Shown here one piece after another: positions 23,279 through 33,000 of a stretch of 50,483 nt of DNA (positions are counted from its first letter, which is position 1; the number at the start of each line of letters is the position of its first letter). This DNA comes from Candidatus Bruticola papionis (GTDB lineage Bacteria; Vulcanimicrobiota; Xenobia; Xenobiales; Xenobiaceae). The stretch covers positions 1 to 50,483 of the forward strand of contig DHKB01000039.1 in assembly GCA_002407045.1 (NCBI GenBank), read 5' to 3'. The notes beneath the pieces are model-generated. The model saw nothing but the letters and a program-made list of their open reading frames with translations. It had not been told where the DNA came from and did no database searches. Position numbers and translations under genes: made by a program.

Positions 23279-24799
23279 ATGGCAATTCGTTCAGACGAAA
23301 TATCTGAAATTCTGCGCCAGCAGATAGACGGATACAATCCTGAAGTTGAAGAAACTTCATACGGAACTGTTATCCAAGTAGGCGACAATATCGCTACAGT
23401 ATATGGCCTTAAAGATGCACGCGCCGGTGAGTTGTTGCGCTTCCCTAATGGTATTTACGGTATGATCATGAACCTCGAAGAGGATTGTATCGGTTGTATC
23501 GTCATGGGGCCTGACGATGAAATCCGCGAAGGCGATCGCGTAGAGCGTACCGACCGTATTGCTGAAGTGCCTGTAGGCGAGTGTATGTTCGGCCGCGTAG
23601 TCAACGCTTTAGGACAGCCCATCGATGGTTTGGGGCCTATCGCTTCTACTCAGACACGTCCCGTAGAGTTTACTGCTCCTACCGTAATTGAGCGTCGTTC
23701 CGTAGGCGAACCTATGCAAACCGGACTTAAAGCCATTGACGCTTTGGTACCGGTGGGTCGTGGTCAGCGTGAATTGATTATTGGTGACCGTCAGTTAGGA
23801 AAAACCGCTATCGCTGTCGACGCCATGATCAATCAAAAAGATTCTGATATTTATTGCATTTACGTAGCTATCGGTCAGAAGGCCAACTCAGTAGCCACTT
23901 TGGTAGAAACTTTAAAGCGCGAAGGCGTTATGCATAAGTGTGCTGTGGTAGTAGCTAATGCCAACGAATCCCCTTCATTGCTTTATTTAGCTCCTTACAC
24001 TGGTTGCGCTATTGGTGAGTATATGATGTACAACGGCAAGCATGTGCTGATCATTTACGATGATCTTTCTAAACATGCTAAGGCTTACCGTGAAATATCT
24101 TTGCTCTTGCGTCGTCCTCCGGGGCGTGAAGCTTATCCTGGCGACGTCTTCTATTTGCATTCTCGTCTTTTGGAGAGAGCTGCTAAGCTGTCTGACGAGT
24201 TGGGCGGCGGATCTATGACCGCTTTGCCTATTATTGAAACTCAGTTAGGCGACGTTTCTGCTTATATTCCTACAAACGTAATCTCCATTACCGATGGTCA
24301 GATTTATCTTAACTCCGACTTGTTCTATTCCGGTACTCGTCCTGCTGTAGATGTAGGCCTTTCGGTGTCTCGTGTAGGTGGCGCTGCTCAGATGAAAGCC
24401 GTCAAGCAAGTAGCTGGTCCTCTGCGTATGGACTTAGCCCAATATCACGCTTTGGCTGCTTATGCCAAACTTAGTGCCGATGAACTCGACGCCGTCAGCC
24501 GCGCTCAGTTAGCTCGAGGCGACAGGGTCACAGCCGTCCTCAATCAGAGACAGTATGTGCCTATGAGTGCAGATTTACAGGTAGCCATTATCTTTGCCGT
24601 GACTAAGGGATACCTTGACGATATTGAGTTAGTTGATGTTTCACGTTTCGAAAGTGAATTTTTGAAATTCATGAAGGCATCTCATAAAGACATTTTGGAT
24701 GCCATTAAAGAAACTGGTAAGTTGGAAGATGCTACTTCTGACAAGCTTGTTGACGCTATCAAAGAGTTCAAACAAGGGTTTACACCTTCGGCTAAGTAG
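23279..24799 (+). CDS. atpA: ATP synthase subunit alpha
   Basis: A 506-residue alpha subunit of the F1 head, which supports the catalytic beta subunits through non-catalytic nucleotide sites. The start is the ATG at 23279, five bases after GGAGG; the frame extends 12 bases upstream. Conserved parts include GRVVNALGQPIDG, the P-loop region GDRQLGKTA, YVAIGQKANSVATLV, and IIYDDLSKHAKAYREISLLLRRPPGREAYPGD. In nearly all alpha subunits the P-loop reads GDRQTGKTA, so the Thr-to-Leu change is unusual; the following Gly-Lys-Thr is kept. The C-terminal tail after VSRFESEFLKFM is ordinary in length. Confidence 0.98.
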   Translation: MAIRSDEISEILRQQIDGYNPEVEETSYGTVIQVGDNIATVYGLKDARAGELLRFPNGIYGMIMNLEEDCIGCIVMGPDDEIREGDRVERTDRIAEVPVGECMFGRVVNALGQPIDGLGPIASTQTRPVEFTAPTVIERRSVGEPMQTGLKAIDALVPVGRGQRELIIGDRQLGKTAIAVDAMINQKDSDIYCIYVAIGQKANSVATLVETLKREGVMHKCAVVVANANESPSLLYLAPYTGCAIGEYMMYNGKHVLIIYDDLSKHAKAYREISLLLRRPPGREAYPGDVFYLHSRLLERAAKLSDELGGGSMTALPIIETQLGDVSAYIPTNVISITDGQIYLNSDLFYSGTRPAVDVGLSVSRVGGAAQMKAVKQVAGPLRMDLAQYHALAAYAKLSADELDAVSRAQLARGDRVTAVLNQRQYVPMSADLQVAIIFAVTKGYLDDIELVDVSRFESEFLKFMKASHKDILDAIKETGKLEDATSDKLVDAIKEFKQGFTPSAK

Positions 24800-24827
24800 T
24801 CGCAGTTAACTTTTTTCAAGGAGAATC

Positions 24828-25745
24828 ATGGCTAGCGACAGAGAATTAAAACAGCGTATTCGCTCCGTCAAAAGCATCGGTCAGATCACCAATGCCATGA
24901 AGATGGTAGCCAGTTCGCAGATTCGCAAAGTCGAATCTCAGGCTATTGAGGGCCGTCCTTACGCCGATAAGCTGCGCCAGGTCATAGGTGAGCTTTCGCA
25001 GCAAATTCAAGATTCTAAGCATCCTTTATTAGAGAGTCGTGAAGTCAAGAATATCGGTGTAATAGTTGTTGGCGCCGATAATGGCCTGTGCGGCGGCTAT
25101 AATTCCAGCCTGAATAAAATTGCGCTCAAGACGCTAAGTGAGCTTCCTTTCCGTCCGGCTAAACTTGTTTGCTTGGGCGGAAAAGCGGCTCGTGGCGTCG
25201 TTAGAGGCGGCTATAAGCCGGATAAAACCTATTTAAAATGGGAAGCCGGTTTTGACTTGGCTGCTGAGTTATCGGAAATGATAACGAAGTGGTTCCTAGA
25301 TGGCGAAGTAGATGAAGTTTGGGGAGTTTACACCAAAGCGGTAAGCACTTTGGTATGTGAACCTACCAAGCAACTTCTTTTGCCTATGGCCGCTCTCAAC
25401 TCTCAGGAAAAGAGCAGCGAAAAGAAAGGCTCCGCTCAGAAAGCTGATTTAAGCAAAAGCGAGACTGTAAAAAGTTATAGTTTTGCCGATTATACTTTCG
25501 AGCCGGATTGCAACTCTGCTTTAGAGAAGGTTGTCCCCATGTACCTGCGGGCTATCGTTTCTCAAATGCTTTTTGAATCTAAAACTTCCGAATTCGGTTC
25601 ACGCTTGAGGGCTATGACTAACGCTACGGAAAATGCCGATAAGTTGGCTTCAGAGCTCACCTTGAAGTATTACCGTGTACGTCAGAATAATATTACTACC
25701 GAGATTATTGAGATCTCTAGCGGTGCTGAAGCGCTTAATAGCTAG
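24828..25745 (+). CDS. atpG: ATP synthase subunit gamma
   Basis: A 305-residue gamma subunit, the rotating central shaft. The N-terminal helix has the signature LKQRIRSVKSIGQITNAMKMVASSQIRK; the Rossmann-like middle includes VVGADNGLCGGYNSSLNK; and the C-terminal helix has FGSRLRAMTNATENADKLASELTLKYYRVRQNNITTEIIEI, where RAMTNATENA is highly conserved. A charged insert around residues 195-215 (KSSEKKGSAQKADLSKSE) makes it slightly longer than E. coli gamma (about 287). AAGGAG precedes the ATG. It lies between alpha and beta as in most bacterial operons. Confidence 0.97.
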   Translation: MASDRELKQRIRSVKSIGQITNAMKMVASSQIRKVESQAIEGRPYADKLRQVIGELSQQIQDSKHPLLESREVKNIGVIVVGADNGLCGGYNSSLNKIALKTLSELPFRPAKLVCLGGKAARGVVRGGYKPDKTYLKWEAGFDLAAELSEMITKWFLDGEVDEVWGVYTKAVSTLVCEPTKQLLLPMAALNSQEKSSEKKGSAQKADLSKSETVKSYSFADYTFEPDCNSALEKVVPMYLRAIVSQMLFESKTSEFGSRLRAMTNATENADKLASELTLKYYRVRQNNITTEIIEISSGAEALNS

Positions 25746-25801
25746 TCGGCTTTTTTAAGCAGCATCGCGGTGGCTGAAGGCCGCCTTTGTAGGAGGAAAA
25801 T

Positions 25802-27256
25802 ATGGCACGTGGCAAGATTGTTCAGGTTGTAGGGTCTGTAGTAGACCTTGAGTTCCCTGCTGGTGAGCTCCCTGAATTGTACAACGCTGTACGTATTGAG
25901 CGTGAAGAATTTCGTGGACTTCGAGGTGAAGAGCTCAAGAAGCTGCCCGAGTCTCAGCGCGTTTTAGTCTTAGAAGTTATGGGCGAAAGCGGCAACAATC
26001 GTGTACGCGCTTTGGCCTTAGGTACTACCGACGGTTTGCGTCGAGGCATGGAATGCGAAGATACAGGCGCTCCCATTACAGTTCCCGTAGGTCGCGCTAC
26101 CTTGGGCCGTATGTTCAATGTTTTGGGACAGCCTATTGACGCCAAGCCTGACGCCCAGACCGATACTCATTATTCTATCCACCGTTCCGCTCCGCCCTTA
26201 GCTGAGCAAATGCCTACCACTGAAGTAATGGAGACAGGTATTAAGGTTATCGACCTTCTGGAACCTTACGCTCGAGGCGGAAAGACTGGCTTATTCGGCG
26301 GCGCTGGTGTAGGTAAAACCGTACTTATTCAAGAGCTGATTCACAATGTAGCCAAAGGTCACGGCGGTTTCTCCGTGTTTGCTGGTGTAGGTGAAAGAAC
26401 TCGTGAAGGTAACGACCTTTATCGAGAGATGGAAGCGTCTGGAGTATTGAAAAATACTACCATGGTCTTTGGTCAGATGGATGAGCCTCCGGGTGTACGT
26501 TTCCGCGTAGGTTTTACCGGTGTAACTATGGCTGAATATTTCCGTGATGTGGAAGGCCAGGATGTATTGCTCTTTATTGACAATATCTTCCGTTTCGTTT
26601 TGGCTGGTTCTGAGGTATCCGCCTTGTTGGGTCGTATGCCCAGTGCTGTAGGTTACCAACCCACCCTTTCTACTGAAATGGGACAATTGCAAGAGCGTAT
26701 CACTACTACAAAAAAAGGATCAATCACCTCAGTACAGGCTATTTACGTTCCTGCTGACGATATTACCGACCCTGCTGTAGCCACTTCCTTTACTCACTTG
26801 GACGCCACTACAGTGCTTTCCCGTGACATTGTAGCTCAAGGTATTTATCCTGCTGTGGATCCTTTGGCCTCTACTTCTCGCTTGCTCGATCCTCGTTTTG
26901 TTGGTGATGAGCACTATCAAACCGCTCGTAAAGTCCAAGAAATTTTGCAACGCTATAAGAGCTTGCAAGATATTATTGCTATTCTCGGTGTGGAAGAACT
27001 TTCTGAAGAAGATCGCACTATCGTTTTTAGAGCTCGCCGTATTCAGCGTTTCCTCTCTCAGCCCAACTTTGTAGCTGAAGCTTTTACTGGACGCAAGGGT
27101 GTTTATGTCAAGATTGCCGATACCGTTCGCTCCTTCAAAGAGCTGGTTGCTGGCCACTTGGATCATATTCCCGAGCAAGCCTTCTATATGAAAGGCGATA
27201 TCGACTCTGTGTTGGCTGAAGCTGAAAGAATGAGTGCTGAAGTAGGTCTTAAATAA
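25802..27256 (+). CDS. atpD: ATP synthase subunit beta
   Basis: A 484-residue catalytic beta subunit. The P-loop is GGAGVGKTVLIQELI, the catalytic Glu lies in AGVGERTREGNDLY, and the Walker B region reads DVLLFIDNIFRF. The following residues are VLAGSEVSALLGRMPSAVGYQPTL, where most beta subunits have TQAGSEVS. The lever region reads GVEELSEEDRTIV, a variant of DELSEED. AGGAGG precedes the ATG. Unlike Cyanobacteria and chloroplasts, where beta-epsilon are usually a separate operon, here they follow gamma directly. Confidence 0.98.
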   Translation: MARGKIVQVVGSVVDLEFPAGELPELYNAVRIEREEFRGLRGEELKKLPESQRVLVLEVMGESGNNRVRALALGTTDGLRRGMECEDTGAPITVPVGRATLGRMFNVLGQPIDAKPDAQTDTHYSIHRSAPPLAEQMPTTEVMETGIKVIDLLEPYARGGKTGLFGGAGVGKTVLIQELIHNVAKGHGGFSVFAGVGERTREGNDLYREMEASGVLKNTTMVFGQMDEPPGVRFRVGFTGVTMAEYFRDVEGQDVLLFIDNIFRFVLAGSEVSALLGRMPSAVGYQPTLSTEMGQLQERITTTKKGSITSVQAIYVPADDITDPAVATSFTHLDATTVLSRDIVAQGIYPAVDPLASTSRLLDPRFVGDEHYQTARKVQEILQRYKSLQDIIAILGVEELSEEDRTIVFRARRIQRFLSQPNFVAEAFTGRKGVYVKIADTVRSFKELVAGHLDHIPEQAFYMKGDIDSVLAEAERMSAEVGLK

Positions 27257-27280
27257 GATCTTTTTTGGCGGGAGGCCATT

Positions 27281-27652
27281 ATGAGCGATTTGTTATTCCA
27301 TTTAGAAGTTGTCACCCCGAGCAGTCGTGTTTTTAGCGGAGAAGTAAGCCAAGTCTCTTTGGCTGGTGTTAAGGGGCAGATGTGCATTTTGGCTAATCAT
27401 GCGCCCCTTTTGGCTCTCCTTCAGCCTGGTCTAATTGTCTTTAAAGAAGATAATGATGAACAAATGCTGGCGGCTGCTGGCGGCTTTGTGCAAGTTCAAG
27501 ACAACAACGTCAGCGTTTTGGTGGATCGAGTCTGGAGAAAAGAAGATTTGCCGGAAGAGCTGAGCATGGACGAAAAGCCTGCCGATCTGGATAAGCGATA
27601 TGAAGCTGAGTTGCTTTATGCGGCCAAAGTTAAGTTGAAAGCGGGTGTTTAA
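27281..27652 (+). CDS. atpC: ATP synthase subunit epsilon
   Basis: A 123-residue epsilon subunit, which links gamma to the c-ring and can inhibit ATP hydrolysis. The N-terminal beta sandwich has LEVVTPSSRVFSGEVSQVSLAGVKGQMCILANHAPLLALLQPG, matching the family (the conserved NHAPL motif). The C-terminal helical part is short and acidic (EDLPEELSMDEKPADLDKRY). GGGAGG precedes the ATG. The murA start codon is only three bases after its stop. Confidence 0.95.
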   Translation: MSDLLFHLEVVTPSSRVFSGEVSQVSLAGVKGQMCILANHAPLLALLQPGLIVFKEDNDEQMLAAAGGFVQVQDNNVSVLVDRVWRKEDLPEELSMDEKPADLDKRYEAELLYAAKVKLKAGV

Positions 27653-27655
27653 ATT

Positions 27656-28945
27656 ATGGCCAGCAGACTGGTTATTAAGGGAGGAAGGCCCTTAGTCGGA
27701 TCCTTGGAGGCCAGCGGAGCTAAAAATGCTTGCTTGCCCATTATGGCTGCTTCCATTTTAGCTCAAGGTGTAGTTGAGTTGGAGCGTGTCCCTAACATTT
27801 CAGATGTTAGGGTTATGGCCGATATTCTGCGTGAAATTGGTGTAAAAGTAAATTTCGATGCTGCTCTCGGTCGTATGTATCTTGACTCTTCACATTTGAA
27901 AACTACTCGTGCTCCCGAAGAGTTGGTGCGCAAGATGAACGCTTCTTTCGACGTAATGGGGCCATTGTTGGCTCGTTGCGGAGAAGGCGAAGTGAGTATG
28001 CCCGGCGGTTGCCGCTTGGGCCCTCGTCCTGTCAACTTCCACATTGAAGCATTTAAAAAGTTGGGTGCTGAGGTGACAGTCGAAGGCGGCTTTGTTAAAG
28101 CTAAGGCCAAAGGATTGAAAGGAGCTCATATCCTTTTCCAATCTGTCAGTGTCGGAGCTACCAAAAATGCCATGATGGCCGCCACTATGGCCGAAGGTAC
28201 TACCATTTTGGAAGGTTGCGCCAGAGAGCCGGAAATATCCGACTTAGCTGAATTCCTTATCAAAATGGGAGCCAAAATTAGTGGCATTGGTACTCAGACT
28301 TTGCAAATTGAGGGCGTTAAGAAGTTGCACGGTGCCAAACATTCTATTATCGCCGACCGTATCGAAGGTTGCACCTATCTTTTAGGTGCTGTTATTACCG
28401 GTGGCGATGTCACGATAGAAAAGTTTGATGCCGAGTATAGCGGCGCTCTTTTGGCTCAATTGGAAAAAGCTGGTCAGGAAGTTATTGTTGGCGATCATTT
28501 TGTACGCGTAAAAGGACGTCGTCCTATTTTGCCTTTGGAAATAGCCACCGCTCCCTATCCTGGTTTTCCTACCGATTTACATCCGCAAATAGTGGCTGCT
28601 CTTACTTTGGCTACAGGCGTGAGCGCTCTGTCCGAAACTATTTTTGACAGCCGCTTCATGTATGTTATGGAGTTGGTGCGTTTAGGCGCCGATCTTCTAG
28701 CTTCTGGCAAGCATGTACGTATTCGCGGCGTCAAAAAATTAGTCGGTGCTCCCGTAGATGCTCCCGATATCAGAGCCGGCGGTGCTTTGGTTTTGGCTGG
28801 TTTAGCGGCTGAAGGTGAGACTATTATACGTGGCGTCAAATATATTGATCGCGGCTATCAGCATCTTGAACAAAAGCTTACCGCTTTGGGAGCTCAAATA
28901 GAAAGGGTTGAAGGACCATTGCCGCAAGTACCGCAAGTATCGTAA
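27656..28945 (+). CDS. murA: UDP-N-acetylglucosamine 1-carboxyvinyltransferase MurA
   Basis: A 429-residue MurA, which adds enolpyruvate from PEP to UDP-GlcNAc, the first committed step of peptidoglycan synthesis. Motifs: Lys23 in GAKNACLPIMAA; the active-site loop MPGGCRLGPRPV with the PEP-binding Cys119, the residue alkylated by fosfomycin; ADRIEGCTYL; and PYPGFPTDLHPQ with the catalytic Asp. The C-terminus has a short VPQVPQVS-like tail. Having Cys rather than Asp in the loop predicts fosfomycin sensitivity. It starts three bases after atpC with no strong ribosome site, so it is likely translationally coupled to the ATP synthase operon. No terminator is seen between atpC and murA. Confidence 0.97.
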   Translation: MASRLVIKGGRPLVGSLEASGAKNACLPIMAASILAQGVVELERVPNISDVRVMADILREIGVKVNFDAALGRMYLDSSHLKTTRAPEELVRKMNASFDVMGPLLARCGEGEVSMPGGCRLGPRPVNFHIEAFKKLGAEVTVEGGFVKAKAKGLKGAHILFQSVSVGATKNAMMAATMAEGTTILEGCAREPEISDLAEFLIKMGAKISGIGTQTLQIEGVKKLHGAKHSIIADRIEGCTYLLGAVITGGDVTIEKFDAEYSGALLAQLEKAGQEVIVGDHFVRVKGRRPILPLEIATAPYPGFPTDLHPQIVAALTLATGVSALSETIFDSRFMYVMELVRLGADLLASGKHVRIRGVKKLVGAPVDAPDIRAGGALVLAGLAAEGETIIRGVKYIDRGYQHLEQKLTALGAQIERVEGPLPQVPQVS

Positions 28946-29037
28946 AGCCAACACTTTTAGATATGGTGGCACTTAAGGTACGTCCATCTAATTTTCTTCT
29001 CTTAATTTAATTTTTATATCGCAGGGGCTCGTCGGCT

Positions 29038-30024
29038 TTGTTTTTTTTGCACGTTAATTTGGATTTTGGTAGCGCTAATTTACGCTTAAGTATTGACGGC
29101 AAAGTTATTGTCGACGAGCCTTCTTTAGTTGCTGTAGATTGCAACTCCGGTCACATAAAAGCTGTTGGCCGCGCCGCTTTGGAATTGGCAGACAAACCTC
29201 TTGCAGCTTTATCTAGCGTCTATCCCATCAAGCGCGGCCGCATACGCGATTTTTCTTTAGCTGAAGCTTTATTGCGCTTTCACTTGCGCAAACTTTCCAA
29301 AACTCGCCGTATAAAAGCTCGCGTAACTTTGCCTGCTTCGGTTGGCAGTGTGGATAAAATTTGTTGGCAGCAGCTTTTCGATTGTATAGGAGCCGTCTCT
29401 TGCAATTTTGTACCTTCTCCTTTGGCTGCGGCTTGGGGAGCAGGGGTAGACATGGAGTTGCCAGGTGGCATTTTGCTTGTTGATATAGGTGACGGCAAAA
29501 CTGAAGTTTCTGTGCTCAGCGCCAATGAAGTTATCGTTTCTGCTACAGCCAAGGTGGGCAGTGGCGATTTCTCTTCTGAAATAGCTAGAGTTTTGCGCCG
29601 TCAATACAATATTTCTGTCTCCGAAAGTGTTGTGGAGACATTGAAAAAGAATCTCGCTTCGGCTGTGCCCTTGGAAGTCCCCAAGGAGATGAAGGTCAAC
29701 GGCTTCGATTTAGTGAGCGGCTTGCCTTGCGAGCGTTTAGTTTCTTCTTCTATAATTAACTCTTGTTTGATCCGCCCTTTGAATGATATTGCTCGTGCCA
29801 TCCAGGATGTTATGCTTGAAACTCCTTGTGAACTTTCTGCTGATTTAGTTGACAACGGCATCATATTGGTTGGCGGTGGAGCACAGACTTTTGGAATAGA
29901 TAAGTTTTTACAAGATTATTTTTCCATTCCGGTAAAGTCAGCTGACAATCCTCAGCATTGTTCTGTTTTGGGATGTAGCGCGGTCGAATTAGCACAAGTA
30001 GAAAAAGTCAAAACCGGGGGTTAA
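29038..30024 (+). CDS. Divergent MreB-like actin homologue
   Basis: A 328-residue protein with the MreB/FtsA/Hsp70 actin-type ATPase fold. It starts at TTG (29038), the only position giving the usual MreB opening: two to four residues before the phosphate-1 strand VNLDFGSANLRL (MreB: IDLGTANTLV). It continues with EPSLVAV and PIKRGRIRDF (MreB: PL-KDGVIADF). Phosphate-2 is GGILLVDIGDGKTEVSVLS, and the adenosine site is GIILVGGGAQTFGIDKFL. The first Asp is kept. It differs from normal MreB (about 340 residues) at many conserved places, so it is probably a paralogue with a specialised role rather than the main MreB. The tamB-like gene begins three bases after its stop. Confidence 0.8.
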   Translation: MFFLHVNLDFGSANLRLSIDGKVIVDEPSLVAVDCNSGHIKAVGRAALELADKPLAALSSVYPIKRGRIRDFSLAEALLRFHLRKLSKTRRIKARVTLPASVGSVDKICWQQLFDCIGAVSCNFVPSPLAAAWGAGVDMELPGGILLVDIGDGKTEVSVLSANEVIVSATAKVGSGDFSSEIARVLRRQYNISVSESVVETLKKNLASAVPLEVPKEMKVNGFDLVSGLPCERLVSSSIINSCLIRPLNDIARAIQDVMLETPCELSADLVDNGIILVGGGAQTFGIDKFLQDYFSIPVKSADNPQHCSVLGCSAVELAQVEKVKTGG

Positions 30025-30027
30025 ACC

Positions 30028-33000
30028 TTGATTAAGCTTTCTCTGACAAACCGTGTGTTGAAAGTCGGAGGCATAGCGGTAGCTTCTTTAGCTGCTTTTT
30101 TGCTGTGTCTAGCTGGCTTGCTTTATTTGTGCCTTTCTCAGTCGGCCGATTCTTTGGCCCAATATGGGCTTAGTGTTCTTAATAATAATTTTACTGGACA
30201 AGTGCAACTGGAGAGGGCCCAGTTTAGCAGAAAATCTCTTGTTTTGGAGGGAGTCTCCTTAAAATTAGATGACGGAGAGCCTTTAGCCAATTTGGAAAAA
30301 GCCGAACTGGATTTTCATTGGTTTAGAGGCTTAATTCGTCTAGACTATATGGCCGTTTTGGGTGACTTGCATTTACATAATTTAAGTTTAACTCCGGAAA
30401 TAGATAAAAGCGGTCGCTTTAATTTTGCTCAGTTAAAGTCGACTAAGCCTAAGAAAGATAAAAAGCGTTGGCCTTGGGAACAATATTTCAGCCGTTATGA
30501 AGGAAATGTCAGTTTAGATAATGGTTCGGCTTTTTTCCGGGATTGGAGTAGGGGAGACTTCTGTGCTCAGTTAGATAAATTAAATATTCTTGTTACTGCC
30601 AAACCTGCTCATAAGGCCGAATTTGAAATTAGCTTCGTGCCTCTTCAAAAAGCTAATTCTTGGGCGCCTGAAAATGGCAAAGTAGAATTAAAAGGCAAAA
30701 TCCGCTTAGATATCGCTCCCGATTTTGATGCTACTCTCAATTTAGCCAATATAGATTTGGTACGCTGGAGCGAATATTATCATTTACCTCAAGCTGTTCG
30801 TTTATTAGGGGCACAACTCGACAGTCAGATTTGGGCTAATTGTAAGGCCCCCACTTGGAAGCAAACCTTAGAAAAACTCAATTACGGAGGCCATGTAAAG
30901 CTGAGTCACGGCTCTATTATGGCTAAGCATTGCCAGGAGCCTATTGAAAATATTGTTTTAGAAGCCGATATTATTTCCGGTGTAGCTTCTATAAAAAGAT
31001 TAAAGGCACAATTTGCTGACGCTTTGCTTTCCGCTGGAGGAAAAGTCTATATTTGGAGTCCTTCCGGAAAAATAAAAGACTGGCAAGGACGCGTTAAGTT
31101 AGATGCAACTGTCCCCGAGTTGCAATTGCGCAAACTGAGCCGGGCCTTAGGGATGAAAGTTCCCATAAGCGGCAAGATTAGCACCGAATTAAATGTCGAC
31201 GGGGCTTTACGCAATCCTGGAGCTAAAGGAAAAATAAAGTCGGCCAAGTTGGCTTATGCCGATAAAGAAATACGTCAACTTAGTATAGACGTTAGTTGGA
31301 AGGACAAACTCCTCACTATTGAGAGTTTGAAAGCTCAGGCTGCTCAAGGCAGTATTCAGGGGCATGGTTATGCTCTTTTTGAAGGCTCCAAACCGCAATT
31401 GGTGTTTAACCTTAATGGTCAAGACCTCTCTTTGCAAGGCATAAGTCCCCTTGGTGGCCATGTCGGTCAGTTTAACGTATCAATGGTTGGTACTGCCGAT
31501 TCGCCCTTTGTCTATGGTGAGGGCTCTGAAGTAGGCGGTTTTTCTGGCGCTGCTTCTATGTTAGAATCGGCTTCGGCTCAATTTATGGTATTGGGAGATA
31601 CTGTAAGCCTAAATAATGTCAGAGCTCACACCAATTTGGGCCAAGCTACTGTCCCTTATGCCAGTTATAATTATAAACACCCTTATTTATACGCTTCTGT
31701 ACAAACTGACAATTTAGCTTTGCCTTCTGTGAGCGTACCTTCCATAGGTTCAATTAGCGGTACTGTCAGTGGCAGAGCTCAAGTTATGGGTGTTCCCACT
31801 GATTTAAATAGTCTGAGCGTTTGTGCTTATAGCCAGTCTACCAATTTAAGTTTAGGCAATTTACAAATTAACAATTTACATGGAGCGGTAGGTTTAGATC
31901 GCTTAAGTATCTATCTCCCCCAAATTAGTGGACAAGTGGCTGGAGGCGATGTTTATGCTAGTGGTTGGATTGGCTTAAAAGGCGGCACTTCCAGTGTAAG
32001 TATGCTGGCTCGAGATGTAAATATTGCTCCTTTTGCCAATGTTGTTAAATATGATATCCCCTTGCAACTTAATGGAGTAGGGGATATGGGGGCTAGCTGG
32101 TTTGCTAATGGAGGCGACCACAACAATTGGATCAGCCTTTATGTTGAAGGGCAAACTGGTTCCCAAGCTTCATTGCAAGAGGCGGCGGCCTACACTATGG
32201 CGGCTTCTGATAGCAAGGCAGCCCAAAATGCTGCTACTGAAAGCACTGTCGTTTATACCGAGCCCAACCGAGTCGGTTCAGAAATAAGTCCGGAACCCAC
32301 GCCTGTACCTACATTTGCCTCTGCATCCACCAATAAAGCGGATACGCTTATTGCGTCTTCGGCAGGCGTGGCTGCAGAAAAACTTGATGCTTTAAGTTTT
32401 TCTCTCGAGCGTAACCAAGCCGATTCTCAAGCATCTATGCAAAAATTGGGCTTAGCCTACAATGTGGCTCCTGGTTTTAGCCATTTCGAAGAGCCCAAGG
32501 CTTATGCCGCTGCTGTGCAAGGATTTGTGGGCAAACAAGGGCTCGGTTTTGTAGGTTGGGCCAAAGATTTAGCTTTGGACGGCCGCCGTCTTACCCAGGA
32601 TCTGTCCTTGGAAGGGCGTTTGACTGGCCGTTTTGGAGCTTGGGGGCAACCCAAGAATTTAGCCCTTAGCTATTTTACGGCTATAAGTGGTTCACCAATT
32701 AAGCTCGTGGATCAGCATACTTTGTGGTTAGCTGGCCATGGAGCTTTGAAAAACGGTTGCCTGAGTTTGCATGACAATATTTTGGCTTGGAATTACTGGC
32801 CTCGCTCTGGTTGGGAAGCAATTCCCCATTTAGAAGGTAGCGCCTATGCTTTTTTAGGCCCAGATATGGCTCGTCCGCTGCAGCAAAATGGTTTGCTTTA
32901 TTCTTGGTTGCCTGAAACAGGTTTAGTCAAAATAGAGGGCGACATTATGTTGGGCACTCCTCTGAGCTACCAACTGGCTGCCGAAGCTACGGATATAGAT

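Noticed and set aside
24636..24651. Second parS-like site, TGTTTCACGT followed by TTCGAA
   Set aside because: Only the left half matches; the right half does not form the palindrome, and it lies inside atpA.
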